DNA from: Streptomyces djakartensis
Lineage (GTDB): Bacteria; Actinomycetota; Actinomycetes; Streptomycetales; Streptomycetaceae
Reading direction: 5' to 3'
Length of the DNA stretch: 64,000 nt
NCBI RefSeq assembly: GCF_014651075.1
Contig: NZ_BMWE01000020.1
Location: 1 to 64,000, forward strand
In this document: positions 34,601 to 41,884 of the stretch, one piece after another
Layout of the letters: each line of letters starts with the position of its first letter
How positions within the stretch are numbered: the first letter of the stretch is position 1
Notes under the pieces: generated by a model
Told to the model about the DNA's origin: nothing
What the model saw: the letters and a program-made list of their open reading frames with translations, nothing else
Databases searched by the model: none
Made by a program: the position numbers and the translations under genes

Positions 34601-34793
34601 CGACGAGGAGAACTTCGGCATCGTCTTCGACAAGAAGTTCGAGGAGAACATGATGGACCATGTCTCCACGATCGACACCCTCGGCAAGCGCTACTTCGGT
34701 ACGGACCGGGACTTCAAGTCCAACCTCGACCGCAGCGCCCGCCGCGCGGCCTGGCGGATGATCCGCCGGGAGGAAGGGCTGGACGACATCTGA
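31611..34793 (+). CDS. hsdR: Type I restriction endonuclease/translocase subunit
   Basis: The 1060-residue HsdR carries an N-terminal PD-(D/E)xK nuclease, with Asp144 in RLDLTLFLNG and ELK at 158-160. A superfamily 2 translocase follows, with Walker A ASAGSGKS at 311-318, DEAH at 444-447, motif III FTATPKSK near 504 and the late helicase motif QTLSRLNRTAERK. The long C-terminal helical part contacts the methylase. It cleaves DNA unmodified by HsdM/HsdS after ATP-driven translocation. All catalytic motifs look intact and the ATG overlaps the hsdS stop by 4 nt, so the three-gene system appears functional. Confidence 0.95.
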   Translation: MSPVHDESSFGSAIVAALCERGWREANAEDYQADLGLDTNELFTFIGATQPDEWNELLAVYGRNANEAQRGFAQRLDRAIADDGLLHVLRNGVKDRGVRLRVAYFKPNLISADSVLNGYRANRLTVVRELPYATKQADWGHRLDLTLFLNGIPVATAELKNPLTGQGVEQAKEQYRTDRDPTELIFTRRVIANFAVDPDLVFVTTQLRGKSTQFLPFNTGSNGPGQPGGAGNPASTTPFQHSTSYLWEQVWQRDNWLDLLQRFVHQQKEKTPGGGTTKKTIFPRFHQWDVVRKLTAHASVHGAGQNYLVMASAGSGKSNTIGWLAHRLSDLHARTDPAVLRPDALADGRIKPGEPVFDKVIVITDRRALDAQLSATVGSFSQTDGLVVKVDEKHGAKSEQLARALSRDTGKIVTVTLHSFPALLDYIKRNPTEIKGTRFAIIVDEAHSSQSGDAATAVKSALRDLGLDADSDDEGATTVTVDDQLKAKAVARSRAANLSYFAFTATPKSKTLELFGTEGVENGKTVYRPFHTYSMRQAIEEGFILDPLRNYVTYNTYWKLANLNRDEKEVDPSKANSHLARFALMHEHTVSQHATVIVEHFLAHTRGRLGGRAKAMVVTASRHSAVQMARAIRSYIKDREYDTKYPDLGVLVAISGTLTIDGEETTEVKENGGLSENALPKAFAYTRADDKAAKAGGKGQQEYRILVVAEKYQTGFDQPLLTTMYVNKTLTGIAAVQTLSRLNRTAERKSQADLAVLDFVNEAEDIRDAFRPYFEEAHTLPTDPNLLYTAQSRVMSAPIISEQDMDEFAAAYFEAQEKAGGSQSKWEKLHAELYRLLSPAVTRFAALLESEEEDDVETAEEFRAHLNDYVRKYGFLAQIVPYRDAELERLYLYGRYLLNRLPRLADGGVDIGEVDLSHLRVEKTGEHDVSLNPEGPAELKGFGDGVGGAKDAEKSLLSELIEKFNAKFGTEFTEEDVLPAFNATKKDPKVRAAALVNDEENFGIVFDKKFEENMMDHVSTIDTLGKRYFGTDRDFKSNLDRSARRAAWRMIRREEGLDDI

Positions 34794-34801
34794 CGCGAGT
34801 G

Positions 34802-34832
34802 GGGCCCCGTGCGAGTGCATCGCACCGGGCCC
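34802..34832. terminator. Terminator hairpin after hsdR
   Basis: An imperfect 13-bp stem (GGGCCCCGTGCGA paired with TCGCACCGGGCCC, one mismatch) with a 5-nt loop starts 8 bp after the hsdR stop. It also lies beyond the convergent DUF397 stop, so it may serve both. Confidence 0.6.
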
Positions 34833-34854
34833 TGTTCGTCGTACGTCCGCCGGT

Positions 34855-35061
34855 TCAGCGCTCGACGGCCATCCGCACGAAGCCACTCCATGCTTCAAGG
34901 TCGAATACGAGCCTGGCCCCTGCGGACTGCTTCGAGTCACGGACGAGGACCGCATCGGAGGCTGCGGCGACCTCCACGCACTCCCCACCTTCCCCGCTGC
35001 TGTAGCTGCTCTTGAACCAAGCTGATTCGGGAACGGTCAGCTCACTCACTCGATGGGTCAT
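34855..35061 (-). CDS. DUF397 domain protein (small WhiJ-system partner)
   Basis: A 68-residue DUF397 protein with the signature WFKSSYSSGEGGECVEVA, then VLVRDSK and the C-terminal WSGFVRMA. These small proteins are encoded in many copies in Streptomyces beside XRE/WhiJ-like regulators and influence their activity. Its ATG overlaps the regulator stop (ATGA), so the two are co-translated. Confidence 0.85.
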   Translation of the reverse strand: MTHRVSELTVPESAWFKSSYSSGEGGECVEVAAASDAVLVRDSKQSAGARLVFDLEAWSGFVRMAVER

Positions 35062-35900
35062 CTCTCTCCCAGGAGTCCCTCGACGAAGGCCAGCGACTCG
35101 CGTGGAGTCAGGGCCTGAGCCCGCAGGATGCCGTACTGCTCCTCAGCATCCCGCACTTCTGCACGGTCGGTGTAGAGGCGGCTGGTCCGCTGTACCTCCA
35201 CGTACGCCATCCTCCGTCCGTCCTTGTTCTCGATCAAGGTGAACGGCCCGCCCAGACCGCAGTGCTCGGCCGCCTCGGTGGGCATGACTTGGATCTCCAC
35301 GTTCCTGAGCTGTCCGTACCACAGGATCTGCTCCAACTGTCCCCGCAGCACCGATCGCCCGCCGATCGGCCGACGCAGAACGGACTCCTCGATCACAAAG
35401 CTCAGCGTGGCGAGTGGTCGACGCGAGAAGATCTGTTGTCTCTCCAGCCGAGCCCCAATGCGTTGCTCGACAACTTCGTCATCAAGAAGCGGGCGCCGCA
35501 TGGTGAAGACCGCACGCGCATAGTCCTCTGTCTGCAACAGGCCTGGTACGGCCAAGGCGCCGTACACATGAAGGGCGATCGCCCCAGCCTCCAACCGAGC
35601 CATGTCCCGGAAGAACGCCGGATACTGAGCCTTCTCCACCTCCTCCTTCAGTGCTGTGAGGACCCCACCCACCCCCAGCACCTCATCCGCCTTCTCGATG
35701 AACTGAGGCTTGGGGATCCGCCTGCCCTGCTCGATCGACGCCACCGTGTCCGCCGAGTAGCCGAGCCGCTTGCCGAACTCAGCCCGCTCCAGCCCCGCCC
35801 GCGTCCGCAGCAGCTTCAACTGGCGCCCGAACGCCGTCACCACGCCCGTCCCCGGTTCGTCCTCCGGCCGCTGCTGCTGCCCGTCGCTCACCTCGGTCAT
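35058..35900 (-). CDS. XRE-family WhiJ-like regulator with DUF5753 sensor domain
   Basis: The 280-residue protein has an XRE helix-turn-helix at about residues 20-75 (AFGRQLKLLRTRAGL, SADTVASIEQGRRIPKP). The C-terminal DUF5753 domain includes PGLLQTEDYARAV, RIGARLERQQIF and IQVMPTEAAEHCGLGGPFTLI. WhiJ-like regulators repress or modulate development and secondary metabolism together with a DUF397 partner. The ATG at 35898-35900 is chosen over an upstream in-frame start because the upstream sequence is basic and low-complexity. An ATP-binding protein gene is transcribed divergently 121 bp away, completing a familiar three-gene module. Confidence 0.87.
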   Translation of the reverse strand: MTEVSDGQQQRPEDEPGTGVVTAFGRQLKLLRTRAGLERAEFGKRLGYSADTVASIEQGRRIPKPQFIEKADEVLGVGGVLTALKEEVEKAQYPAFFRDMARLEAGAIALHVYGALAVPGLLQTEDYARAVFTMRRPLLDDEVVEQRIGARLERQQIFSRRPLATLSFVIEESVLRRPIGGRSVLRGQLEQILWYGQLRNVEIQVMPTEAAEHCGLGGPFTLIENKDGRRMAYVEVQRTSRLYTDRAEVRDAEEQYGILRAQALTPRESLAFVEGLLGER

Positions 35901-36021
35901 CGCCTTGCCGCCTCTCCCCCGCGTACCGACCCGTACAGCGCCCGCGCCCGCCTCGTACAAAGGCCCGTAAGCGGCGCGTCACCACTGGTCACGCTAGGCC
36001 ACCGCACGCCACCGTGAGTAC

Positions 36022-36465
36022 ATGACCGCAACACAATCACCCGTCACGGTGCACCAATTCACGATGCGCTTCAGCTCCACCCCGCGAGGTGCCCGTCTCG
36101 CCCGCCGCATGTGCGAGCACTGCCTCGACGCATGGGGCGTCCCGTACGACAGCGAGGCCCACGACGCGATCACGCTCGTGGCCGCGGAGCTGTGCGCCAA
36201 CGCCGTACAGCACGGGCACGTCGCGGGACGGGACTTCCAGGTGCACCTGACGGCCTCCCCGCCGACCCGCACCGTACGGATCGAGGTCACCGACACCCGT
36301 GGGGAGAGCCTCCCACTCCTCCCCACCGTCCCTTCACCCGACGGCGAGGGCGGGCGCGGTCTGCTGCTGGTGGCGGCGCTGGCCGACCGCTGGGGCTGTT
36401 CGCCCCGCGCCGGGGGCGGGCCCGGCAAGACCGTCTGGGCGGAGTGCACCGCTTACCCCGCCTGA
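36022..36465 (+). CDS. ATP-binding (HATPase, RsbW-like) regulatory protein
   Basis: A 147-residue stand-alone histidine-kinase-type ATPase domain. The N box is AAELCANAVQHGH at about residues 54-66, G1 is in VTDTRGES near 93 and G2 is GGRGLLLVAALAD near 114. Such small proteins act as serine kinases or anti-sigma factors, or as partners of WhiJ-like regulators in Streptomyces. It is divergent from the XRE/DUF397 pair and precedes the Ser/Thr kinase gene by 128 bp. No anti-anti-sigma gene is adjacent. Confidence 0.83.
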   Translation: MTATQSPVTVHQFTMRFSSTPRGARLARRMCEHCLDAWGVPYDSEAHDAITLVAAELCANAVQHGHVAGRDFQVHLTASPPTRTVRIEVTDTRGESLPLLPTVPSPDGEGGRGLLLVAALADRWGCSPRAGGGPGKTVWAECTAYPA

Positions 36466-36593
36466 CCTGATCACGCAACCGGACCCACGCAGGTTGGACG
36501 CGATCGCCCTCACCCGGAAGACTGATCCCGGACCACATCGAACACCTCTGAAGAAGTCTTCGGAAACTCGACGCGGGCGGGGGCCAGGGCCAG

Positions 36594-38207
36594 GTGCCGG
36601 ACGGACGACGGATCGCAGGGCGCTACGAGCTGCTGGAGCAGTTCAGTCGCGGTGGCATGGGGGACGTATGGCGCGGCTACGACGCCGTGCTGGACCGTCC
36701 GGTCGCCGTGAAGCTGATCCGCCCGCAGGCCGTGACGTCGCCGCACCTGGCGGAGGAGTTCGAGAAGCGGTTCCGGCGCGAGGCGCGGGTCACCGCGCGC
36801 ATCCAGCATCCGGGCGTGCCCCAGGTGTTCGACGCGGTGCTCGACGAGTCGTACGAGCAGTTGTTCCTGGTGATGGAACTGGTCGACGGCGTGCCGCTGA
36901 CCGCGTACGTGCGCCCGGACCGGCCGCCACTCCCCGTCAGCTGGGCGGTGGCCGTGGCGGCGCAGGTGGCGACCGTGCTGTCGTACGCGCACGACGTGCC
37001 CGTCGTCCACCGTGACCTGAAGCCGGGCAACATCCTCGTCGCCCGGGACGGCACGGTGAAGGTGCTGGACTTCGGCATCGCGGCGATCCTGCGCACGGAC
37101 GTCACCAAGCTGACCGCGACGGGCAGTCCGATCGGGACGCACCAGTACATGGCGCCGGAGCAGGTGCGCGGCGGGCGGGTCACGCCGCGCACCGACCTGT
37201 ACGCGCTCGGCTGTGTGCTGTACGAACTGCTGTGCGCGCGGCCGCTGTTCAGCGGCGACAGCGAGTGGCAGCTGATGATGCAGCACGTCAGCGCGGCCCC
37301 GGTGCCGCTGCGCGGGCTGCGGGCCGACGTACCGGAGGCCCTGGAGGACCTCGTCCTGCACCTGCTGCGCAAGGCGCCCGAGGCGCGCCCGGCGGACGTG
37401 CAGGAGGTGTACGAGCGGCTGCGGCCCTTCCTGCCGGTGCCCGGCGAGGAGTCCGAACCCGAGGTGGCGGGGCTCGCCGGGGCACCCGACCCGACCGGCA
37501 TCTTCCGGCGCCCCTACGCGCCCCGTTCACGCACCGGCACCGGAAGCGCGCAGGCGCCCGTGTCCGCCGCCGGACCGGACGCGGCGCCGGCCGTCGTCCC
37601 CGCGGCCGAGCGGGAGGCACTGAGGGAGCAGCTCCGCGAGGTGCGCGCTCACTACCTGGCCCTGATGGAGGAGGAGCGTTACGCGCAGGCCGCCGAGGTG
37701 GTGGGCGAGATGATCGAACCGGCCGCGCGGGCTCTCGGCTCGGAGAACAAGGCCGTTCTGCGGCTGCGTACGCGGCAGGCGGTGAGCCGTCAGCTGGCGG
37801 GCGACCACCGGGCCGCGCTGCCGGAATTCGAGGCGCTGGCTGACGCCTACGCACGGGTGAGCGGCCGGAGCAGCGAGGAGGCCCTGGAGTGCCGGGCGCA
37901 GGCGGCGCGCTGCCGTGGCGAACTCGGCCAGGTGACCGAGGCGCTGGCCGGGCTGCACGGCGTGCTCGACGCCGTCCGCGCCGTCGACGGCGACGTGAGC
38001 GAGAACGCGGTGGAGCTGCGCCGGGACATCGGCATGTTGCTGCTCGCACAGCAGCGGGCCGCCGACGCCTTCGCCGTCCTGGAGCCACTGCACGCGGACC
38101 TGTGCGTGGTGTACGGCCCCGACGACGAACTCACCGCCGAGGTCGCCGAGACGCTGGCCGTGATCCGTCTGGATCTCGACGGTGGCGGCGCCGGTTCCCC
38201 TCCCTGA
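36594..38207 (+). CDS. Soluble Ser/Thr protein kinase with C-terminal TPR-like region
   Basis: The 537-residue protein is a Hanks-type kinase with the glycine loop SRGGMGDVW at residues 18-26, catalytic Lys40 (VAVK), HRDLKPGN at 139-146, DFG at 159-161 and an APE motif in YMAPEQV. All key residues are present. After a proline-rich linker (about 285-340) comes a helical-repeat domain resembling TPRs (EQLREVRAHYLALMEEERYA, LRLRTRQAVSRQLAGDHRAA). No transmembrane helix or PASTA repeat is present, so it is cytoplasmic and probably recognises its partner through the repeats. Start is GTG at 36594. The target is unknown; it may work with the neighbouring regulators or the helicase. Confidence 0.87.
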   Translation: MPDGRRIAGRYELLEQFSRGGMGDVWRGYDAVLDRPVAVKLIRPQAVTSPHLAEEFEKRFRREARVTARIQHPGVPQVFDAVLDESYEQLFLVMELVDGVPLTAYVRPDRPPLPVSWAVAVAAQVATVLSYAHDVPVVHRDLKPGNILVARDGTVKVLDFGIAAILRTDVTKLTATGSPIGTHQYMAPEQVRGGRVTPRTDLYALGCVLYELLCARPLFSGDSEWQLMMQHVSAAPVPLRGLRADVPEALEDLVLHLLRKAPEARPADVQEVYERLRPFLPVPGEESEPEVAGLAGAPDPTGIFRRPYAPRSRTGTGSAQAPVSAAGPDAAPAVVPAAEREALREQLREVRAHYLALMEEERYAQAAEVVGEMIEPAARALGSENKAVLRLRTRQAVSRQLAGDHRAALPEFEALADAYARVSGRSSEEALECRAQAARCRGELGQVTEALAGLHGVLDAVRAVDGDVSENAVELRRDIGMLLLAQQRAADAFAVLEPLHADLCVVYGPDDELTAEVAETLAVIRLDLDGGGAGSPP

Positions 38208-38244
38208 CCTGCCGCTTCCTCGCACCGCAGCCCGCCCGCCCCAC

Positions 38245-38250
38245 TAGGAT
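38245..38250 (+). promoter_or_regulatory. -10 hexamer, leaderless promoter of the helicase gene
   Basis: TAGGAT is followed by 6 nt and the ATG at 38257. No ribosome site is visible, so a leaderless mRNA is likely. Confidence 0.5.
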
Positions 38251-38256
38251 CACCGC

Positions 38257-40410
38257 ATGCCGCAACTCGCCTTCGACATCGGCTTCTTCGCTGAACTCCC
38301 CAAGCTCCAGCCGCCGGTCAGGAAGGGCGTCCTCGACGCCTGGGAGAAGTTCAACCGGCTCACCTTGGACCAGCTCTTCAAGGACCCGGGGCTGAAACTG
38401 GAGAGCCTGACGAAGGCGAAGGACAAGCAGATCCGGACGATCCGCATCGACCAGTTCTGGCGCGGGGTGGTGCTGGCTCCGCCCTCCGGGGACACGTTCG
38501 TCCTGCTCAGGGTCATGCCGCACGACAAGGCCATCGCCTGGGCGCTGAAGCAGAAGTCCAGCATCAACGAGGTGACGCGGGCCGTCGAGATCCGGGACGC
38601 GGCGACCCTGGACGAGATCACACCGGCGTACGAGCGGGTGGCCGAGACCTCGTCGAGGGAGCGGTTGTTCGCGAAGTTCTCCGACGGGGACATGAAGGCC
38701 CTCGGCATCGACGACGAGACGCTGCGGCAGGCCCGTTCGCTGGTCGACCAGGAACAGCTGGACGTCTTCGCGCCGCTGCTGCCGCAGGACCAGCGGGAGG
38801 TGCTGCAGTACCTCGCCGCGGGCTGCACGGTCGAGGAGGTCTGGCAGGACATCGTGGCACCCGCCCTGCAGGCGTCCACGCAGCCGGTGGACACACGCGA
38901 CTACGAGACGGCGATCCGGCACAGCCGGGCCCGCATCGCGCTGGTGTCGGCTCCGGAGGAGCTGCGGGACATCCTCGAGAAGCCCTTCGCGGCCTGGCGG
39001 GTCTTCCTGCACCCCTCGCAGCGGAAGGTGGCCTACCGGGCGTCGTACTCGGGTCCCGCGCAGGTCACGGGCGGGCCGGGCACCGGTAAGACCGTCGTCG
39101 CGCTGCACCGGGTGAAACACCTGCTCGGCCACCTGCGCGAGGGTGACCGCATCCTCCTCACCACCTATACCAACGCGCTCGTCAACGCGCTCCGGGCAGG
39201 TCTGGAGTCCCTGGTGGACGACCCGGAACTGCGCGAACGTGTCGACATCTCGACCGTCGACGGCTTCGCGAGCCGGGTCGTCGCGGAGGCACCGAACGCG
39301 GTGCCGCTGCGGCCGCTGATGAGCAACGAGGAGGTGAGCCGCTGGGGCAAGGCCGCCAAGGCGACGGGCTTCACCGGCAGCGCACAGTTCCTGGCTCAGG
39401 AGTACCGGCATGTCGTCCTGGCGCAGGGCATCACCACCCTGGCCGAGTACGAGGCGGCGGACCGGCGGGGGCGGGGCAGCCGGCTGACGGCCGCCGAGCG
39501 GCCGCTGGTGTGGGAGACGGTGGAGCGGTTCACGGCCGATCTCGCCGCGGACGGGGCCCGGACCTGGCTGCAGACGTGCGCGGAGGCGGCACGGCTGCTG
39601 GAGGCGAAGGGGCCGCCGTATCGGCACGTCGTGGTGGACGAGGCGCAGGACCTGCACCCGGCGCAGTGGCGGCTGCTGCGCGCGGCCGTCCCGGCCCGCC
39701 CGGACGACCTGTTCATCGCGGGCGACCCGCACCAGCGCATCTACGACTCGAAGGTGTCGCTGAGGTCGCTCGGCATCAAGGTGACCGGGCGGTCGGTGAA
39801 GCTGCGCAAGAACTACCGCAGCACGCAGGAGATCCTGCGCTGGTCCACGGCCCTTCTGATCGGCCGTCCGATCGCCCAACTGGACGACGAGGGCCGTAGC
39901 GACACCCTGCTCGGTTACCGCTCGGCCCTCCACGGCGACGGGCCCGTCGTACGGGACGCGCCGACGGAGGAGGGCGAACTGGACATGCTCGTCGACCAGG
40001 TGCGGGCGTGGAGGGACGCGGGTGTGGGCGCCGGGGAGATCGGGGTGAGCGCCCGCTTCAACAAGACGTGCGCGAAGGCCGTGGCGCGTCTGAAGGACGC
40101 CGGCATTCCCGCCGTCACACTGCGCGCCGCCGACAGCGCCACCGGGGACGGGACGACGGCCGTGCGGGTCGGAACCATGCACTCGTTCAAGGGCCTGGAG
40201 TTCCGCTGCGTCGCGGTCATCGGCGTCACCGAGGACGCGCTGCCGTTCCCGAAGGCCGTCACACCACCCGAGGTGGACACCAAGCAGCACGAGACGGACA
40301 TGCTGTCGGAACGCTGCCTGCTCTTCGTCGCCTGCACACGGGCTCGCGACAGCCTGTACGTCTCCTGGTCCGGCAAGCCGAGCCCGTTCCTGGCGGAGGC
40401 GGGGGTGTGA
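38257..40410 (+). CDS. UvrD/Rep-type superfamily 1 helicase with N-terminal RelE-like domain
   Basis: The 717-residue protein has a superfamily 1 motor with motif I GGPGTGKT at residues 272-279, motif II DEAQD at 461-465, a motif III-type segment GDPHQRIYD near 489, KNYRST, and the late motifs TMHSFKGLEF and LLFVACTRARDSLYV. Residues about 1-95 look different. KLQPPVRKGVLDAWEKF, then KAKDKQIRTIRIDQFWRGVV and VLLRVMPHDKAIAWA resemble the RelE/HigB toxin fold. This suggests a toxin-type RNA-binding domain on a helicase. Expression is probably leaderless. The next gene in the same direction encodes a zinc-ribbon protein after a 194-bp gap. Confidence 0.85.
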   Translation: MPQLAFDIGFFAELPKLQPPVRKGVLDAWEKFNRLTLDQLFKDPGLKLESLTKAKDKQIRTIRIDQFWRGVVLAPPSGDTFVLLRVMPHDKAIAWALKQKSSINEVTRAVEIRDAATLDEITPAYERVAETSSRERLFAKFSDGDMKALGIDDETLRQARSLVDQEQLDVFAPLLPQDQREVLQYLAAGCTVEEVWQDIVAPALQASTQPVDTRDYETAIRHSRARIALVSAPEELRDILEKPFAAWRVFLHPSQRKVAYRASYSGPAQVTGGPGTGKTVVALHRVKHLLGHLREGDRILLTTYTNALVNALRAGLESLVDDPELRERVDISTVDGFASRVVAEAPNAVPLRPLMSNEEVSRWGKAAKATGFTGSAQFLAQEYRHVVLAQGITTLAEYEAADRRGRGSRLTAAERPLVWETVERFTADLAADGARTWLQTCAEAARLLEAKGPPYRHVVVDEAQDLHPAQWRLLRAAVPARPDDLFIAGDPHQRIYDSKVSLRSLGIKVTGRSVKLRKNYRSTQEILRWSTALLIGRPIAQLDDEGRSDTLLGYRSALHGDGPVVRDAPTEEGELDMLVDQVRAWRDAGVGAGEIGVSARFNKTCAKAVARLKDAGIPAVTLRAADSATGDGTTAVRVGTMHSFKGLEFRCVAVIGVTEDALPFPKAVTPPEVDTKQHETDMLSERCLLFVACTRARDSLYVSWSGKPSPFLAEAGV

Positions 40411-40604
40411 AGCGAGGGGCCTGCCGATCTGGTGATGCCGCCACGATTCAGGCAGACTCTTCACGAGTTTTTCACGTCCGCACGCGAACGTGGAACAGGT
40501 TGATCGCCAGCCTTGACGTCTCAGCAGCCGACGTCGACGGGTGGCGCACGACCACCGGATCAGGGCGGGGCACGGCGATTCCGTGCAGCGGTAGGGGGCC
40601 GATC

Positions 40605-41858
40605 GTGAGTTCTGAGGACGCGCAGTTCCTGGGGGTAAAGGTCCTGGAGAGCATGCGCACCCATGTCCGCTGGACTCTGCAGCGGATGTCCGAGCCGGTG
40701 TCCTTCTCCTGCAGTCAATGCGGGCGCATGACCACGGACGTCGTGGTCGCGATCAAGACCACGAGTGCGGGCAGAAAACACCCTCACTGCGCGGACTGCC
40801 ATCGGCAAAGAGTCACCAACGCGACCGGTGCCCGCGAGGCTGATTCCACGACCGGAGCTGGCGCCCCGCCTCTTGACGGTACTGAAGAGGCAAAGACCTC
40901 AGGGCTCGACCAGGTGGTGCTTGTCCGGCAACCGGATCCGGGCCAACCCCATGACGTGGTCGAGACGACCTCCGAACTCCAGTGGACGTTCGTGATTCGT
41001 CGGCGTCACCTGGACCATGGCCAGTGTCCACTGCCCGCGCAGGCCGCACGCGCGATCCGGACAGCGAAAGTGGTGCATCTTCACGACGGCCGCGCCTTCC
41101 CCACAGTGCTGCTTGATTCCCTCCGCAAGAAGATCACCAAAGAGCACCTCCGGGGCATCCGCTGGCCGCGGGCGGAGCTCCTGCCGGGCACACGGATCAC
41201 AGCCAGGCTCGACCGGAGCAGGCTTCGCCTGTTCCTCACTCCTCTGGAACGTCCCGTCTTCATCGCGAAGACGAGGTTCCCTTACGAGTACGACCCCCGG
41301 ATCATCGCCCGTGAACTCCCAACCAGCCTGACGCACAGCCCGGCTGGTGTCGGTGCGTCACTCGACGTGCTGGTGCAGGAGACGATCCGCAAGCTCGGCT
41401 ATCTGGACGAGGCGGGCAGCGCGCTGCTGCCGGTGGAGAACCTGATCCGCGGGGTTCGAAGCCGTGGCGCCTCCGGACAGTTCTCAAGCGACGCGATCCG
41501 GGCTTCGGTGAACGAGCTCATCAACCGAAAGCGCCTCACCTGGCGAACGGGAAGCTGCGCGGCCGACGGCGTTCTCCACTTTCCGGCCCGCCCGGGCGAG
41601 AGAACGGTCCGTCTCGTCTGCTACACGCCCTTCGTACTGCCCAAGCCGAAGAGTCAACGGGTCGTACATCTGCCGAGCGCCTCTTCCCGGCACGGCGTGG
41701 CCGGGCACCTGATGAAGATCGAGCACCTGGGCAAGCAGGCCAGCGATGCGGCCCAAGCCGCGTACGCCGAGGCTCATCGGAGCGCGGGCCTTACCGGAAC
41801 CCACAGGCTTCCGAAGGGACACACCTACGTCAGACCGCATGAGCGCGGAGGCGCGTAG
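40605..41858 (+). CDS. Zinc-ribbon protein of unknown function
   Basis: I do not recognise this 417-residue protein. Residues about 32-66 contain two CxxC pairs (SCSQCG and HCADCHR), which look like a zinc ribbon. After an acidic linker, the central part has ELQWTFVIRRRHLDHGQCPL and IRTAKVVHLHDGRAFPTVLL, and a later helical section may be winged-helix-like (DAIRASVNELINRKRLTW). The C-terminal half is basic. GTG at 40605 follows AGGGGG. It lies between the RelE-helicase gene and the convergent DUF262 gene and has somewhat less extreme third-position GC than housekeeping genes. A nucleic-acid-binding or defence role is plausible only from context. Confidence 0.55.
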   Translation: MSSEDAQFLGVKVLESMRTHVRWTLQRMSEPVSFSCSQCGRMTTDVVVAIKTTSAGRKHPHCADCHRQRVTNATGAREADSTTGAGAPPLDGTEEAKTSGLDQVVLVRQPDPGQPHDVVETTSELQWTFVIRRRHLDHGQCPLPAQAARAIRTAKVVHLHDGRAFPTVLLDSLRKKITKEHLRGIRWPRAELLPGTRITARLDRSRLRLFLTPLERPVFIAKTRFPYEYDPRIIARELPTSLTHSPAGVGASLDVLVQETIRKLGYLDEAGSALLPVENLIRGVRSRGASGQFSSDAIRASVNELINRKRLTWRTGSCAADGVLHFPARPGERTVRLVCYTPFVLPKPKSQRVVHLPSASSRHGVAGHLMKIEHLGKQASDAAQAAYAEAHRSAGLTGTHRLPKGHTYVRPHERGGA

Positions 41859-41884
41859 GCGGGGCGGAGGAGAAGAGCTGTCCG

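Noticed and set aside
26060..34793. A Pgl/BREX phage-resistance system
   Set aside because: There is a methyltransferase and nearby kinase, but no PglZ phosphatase-like, PglY/BrxC ATPase or BrxL/BrxA gene. The hsdM-hsdS-hsdR set is standard type I.
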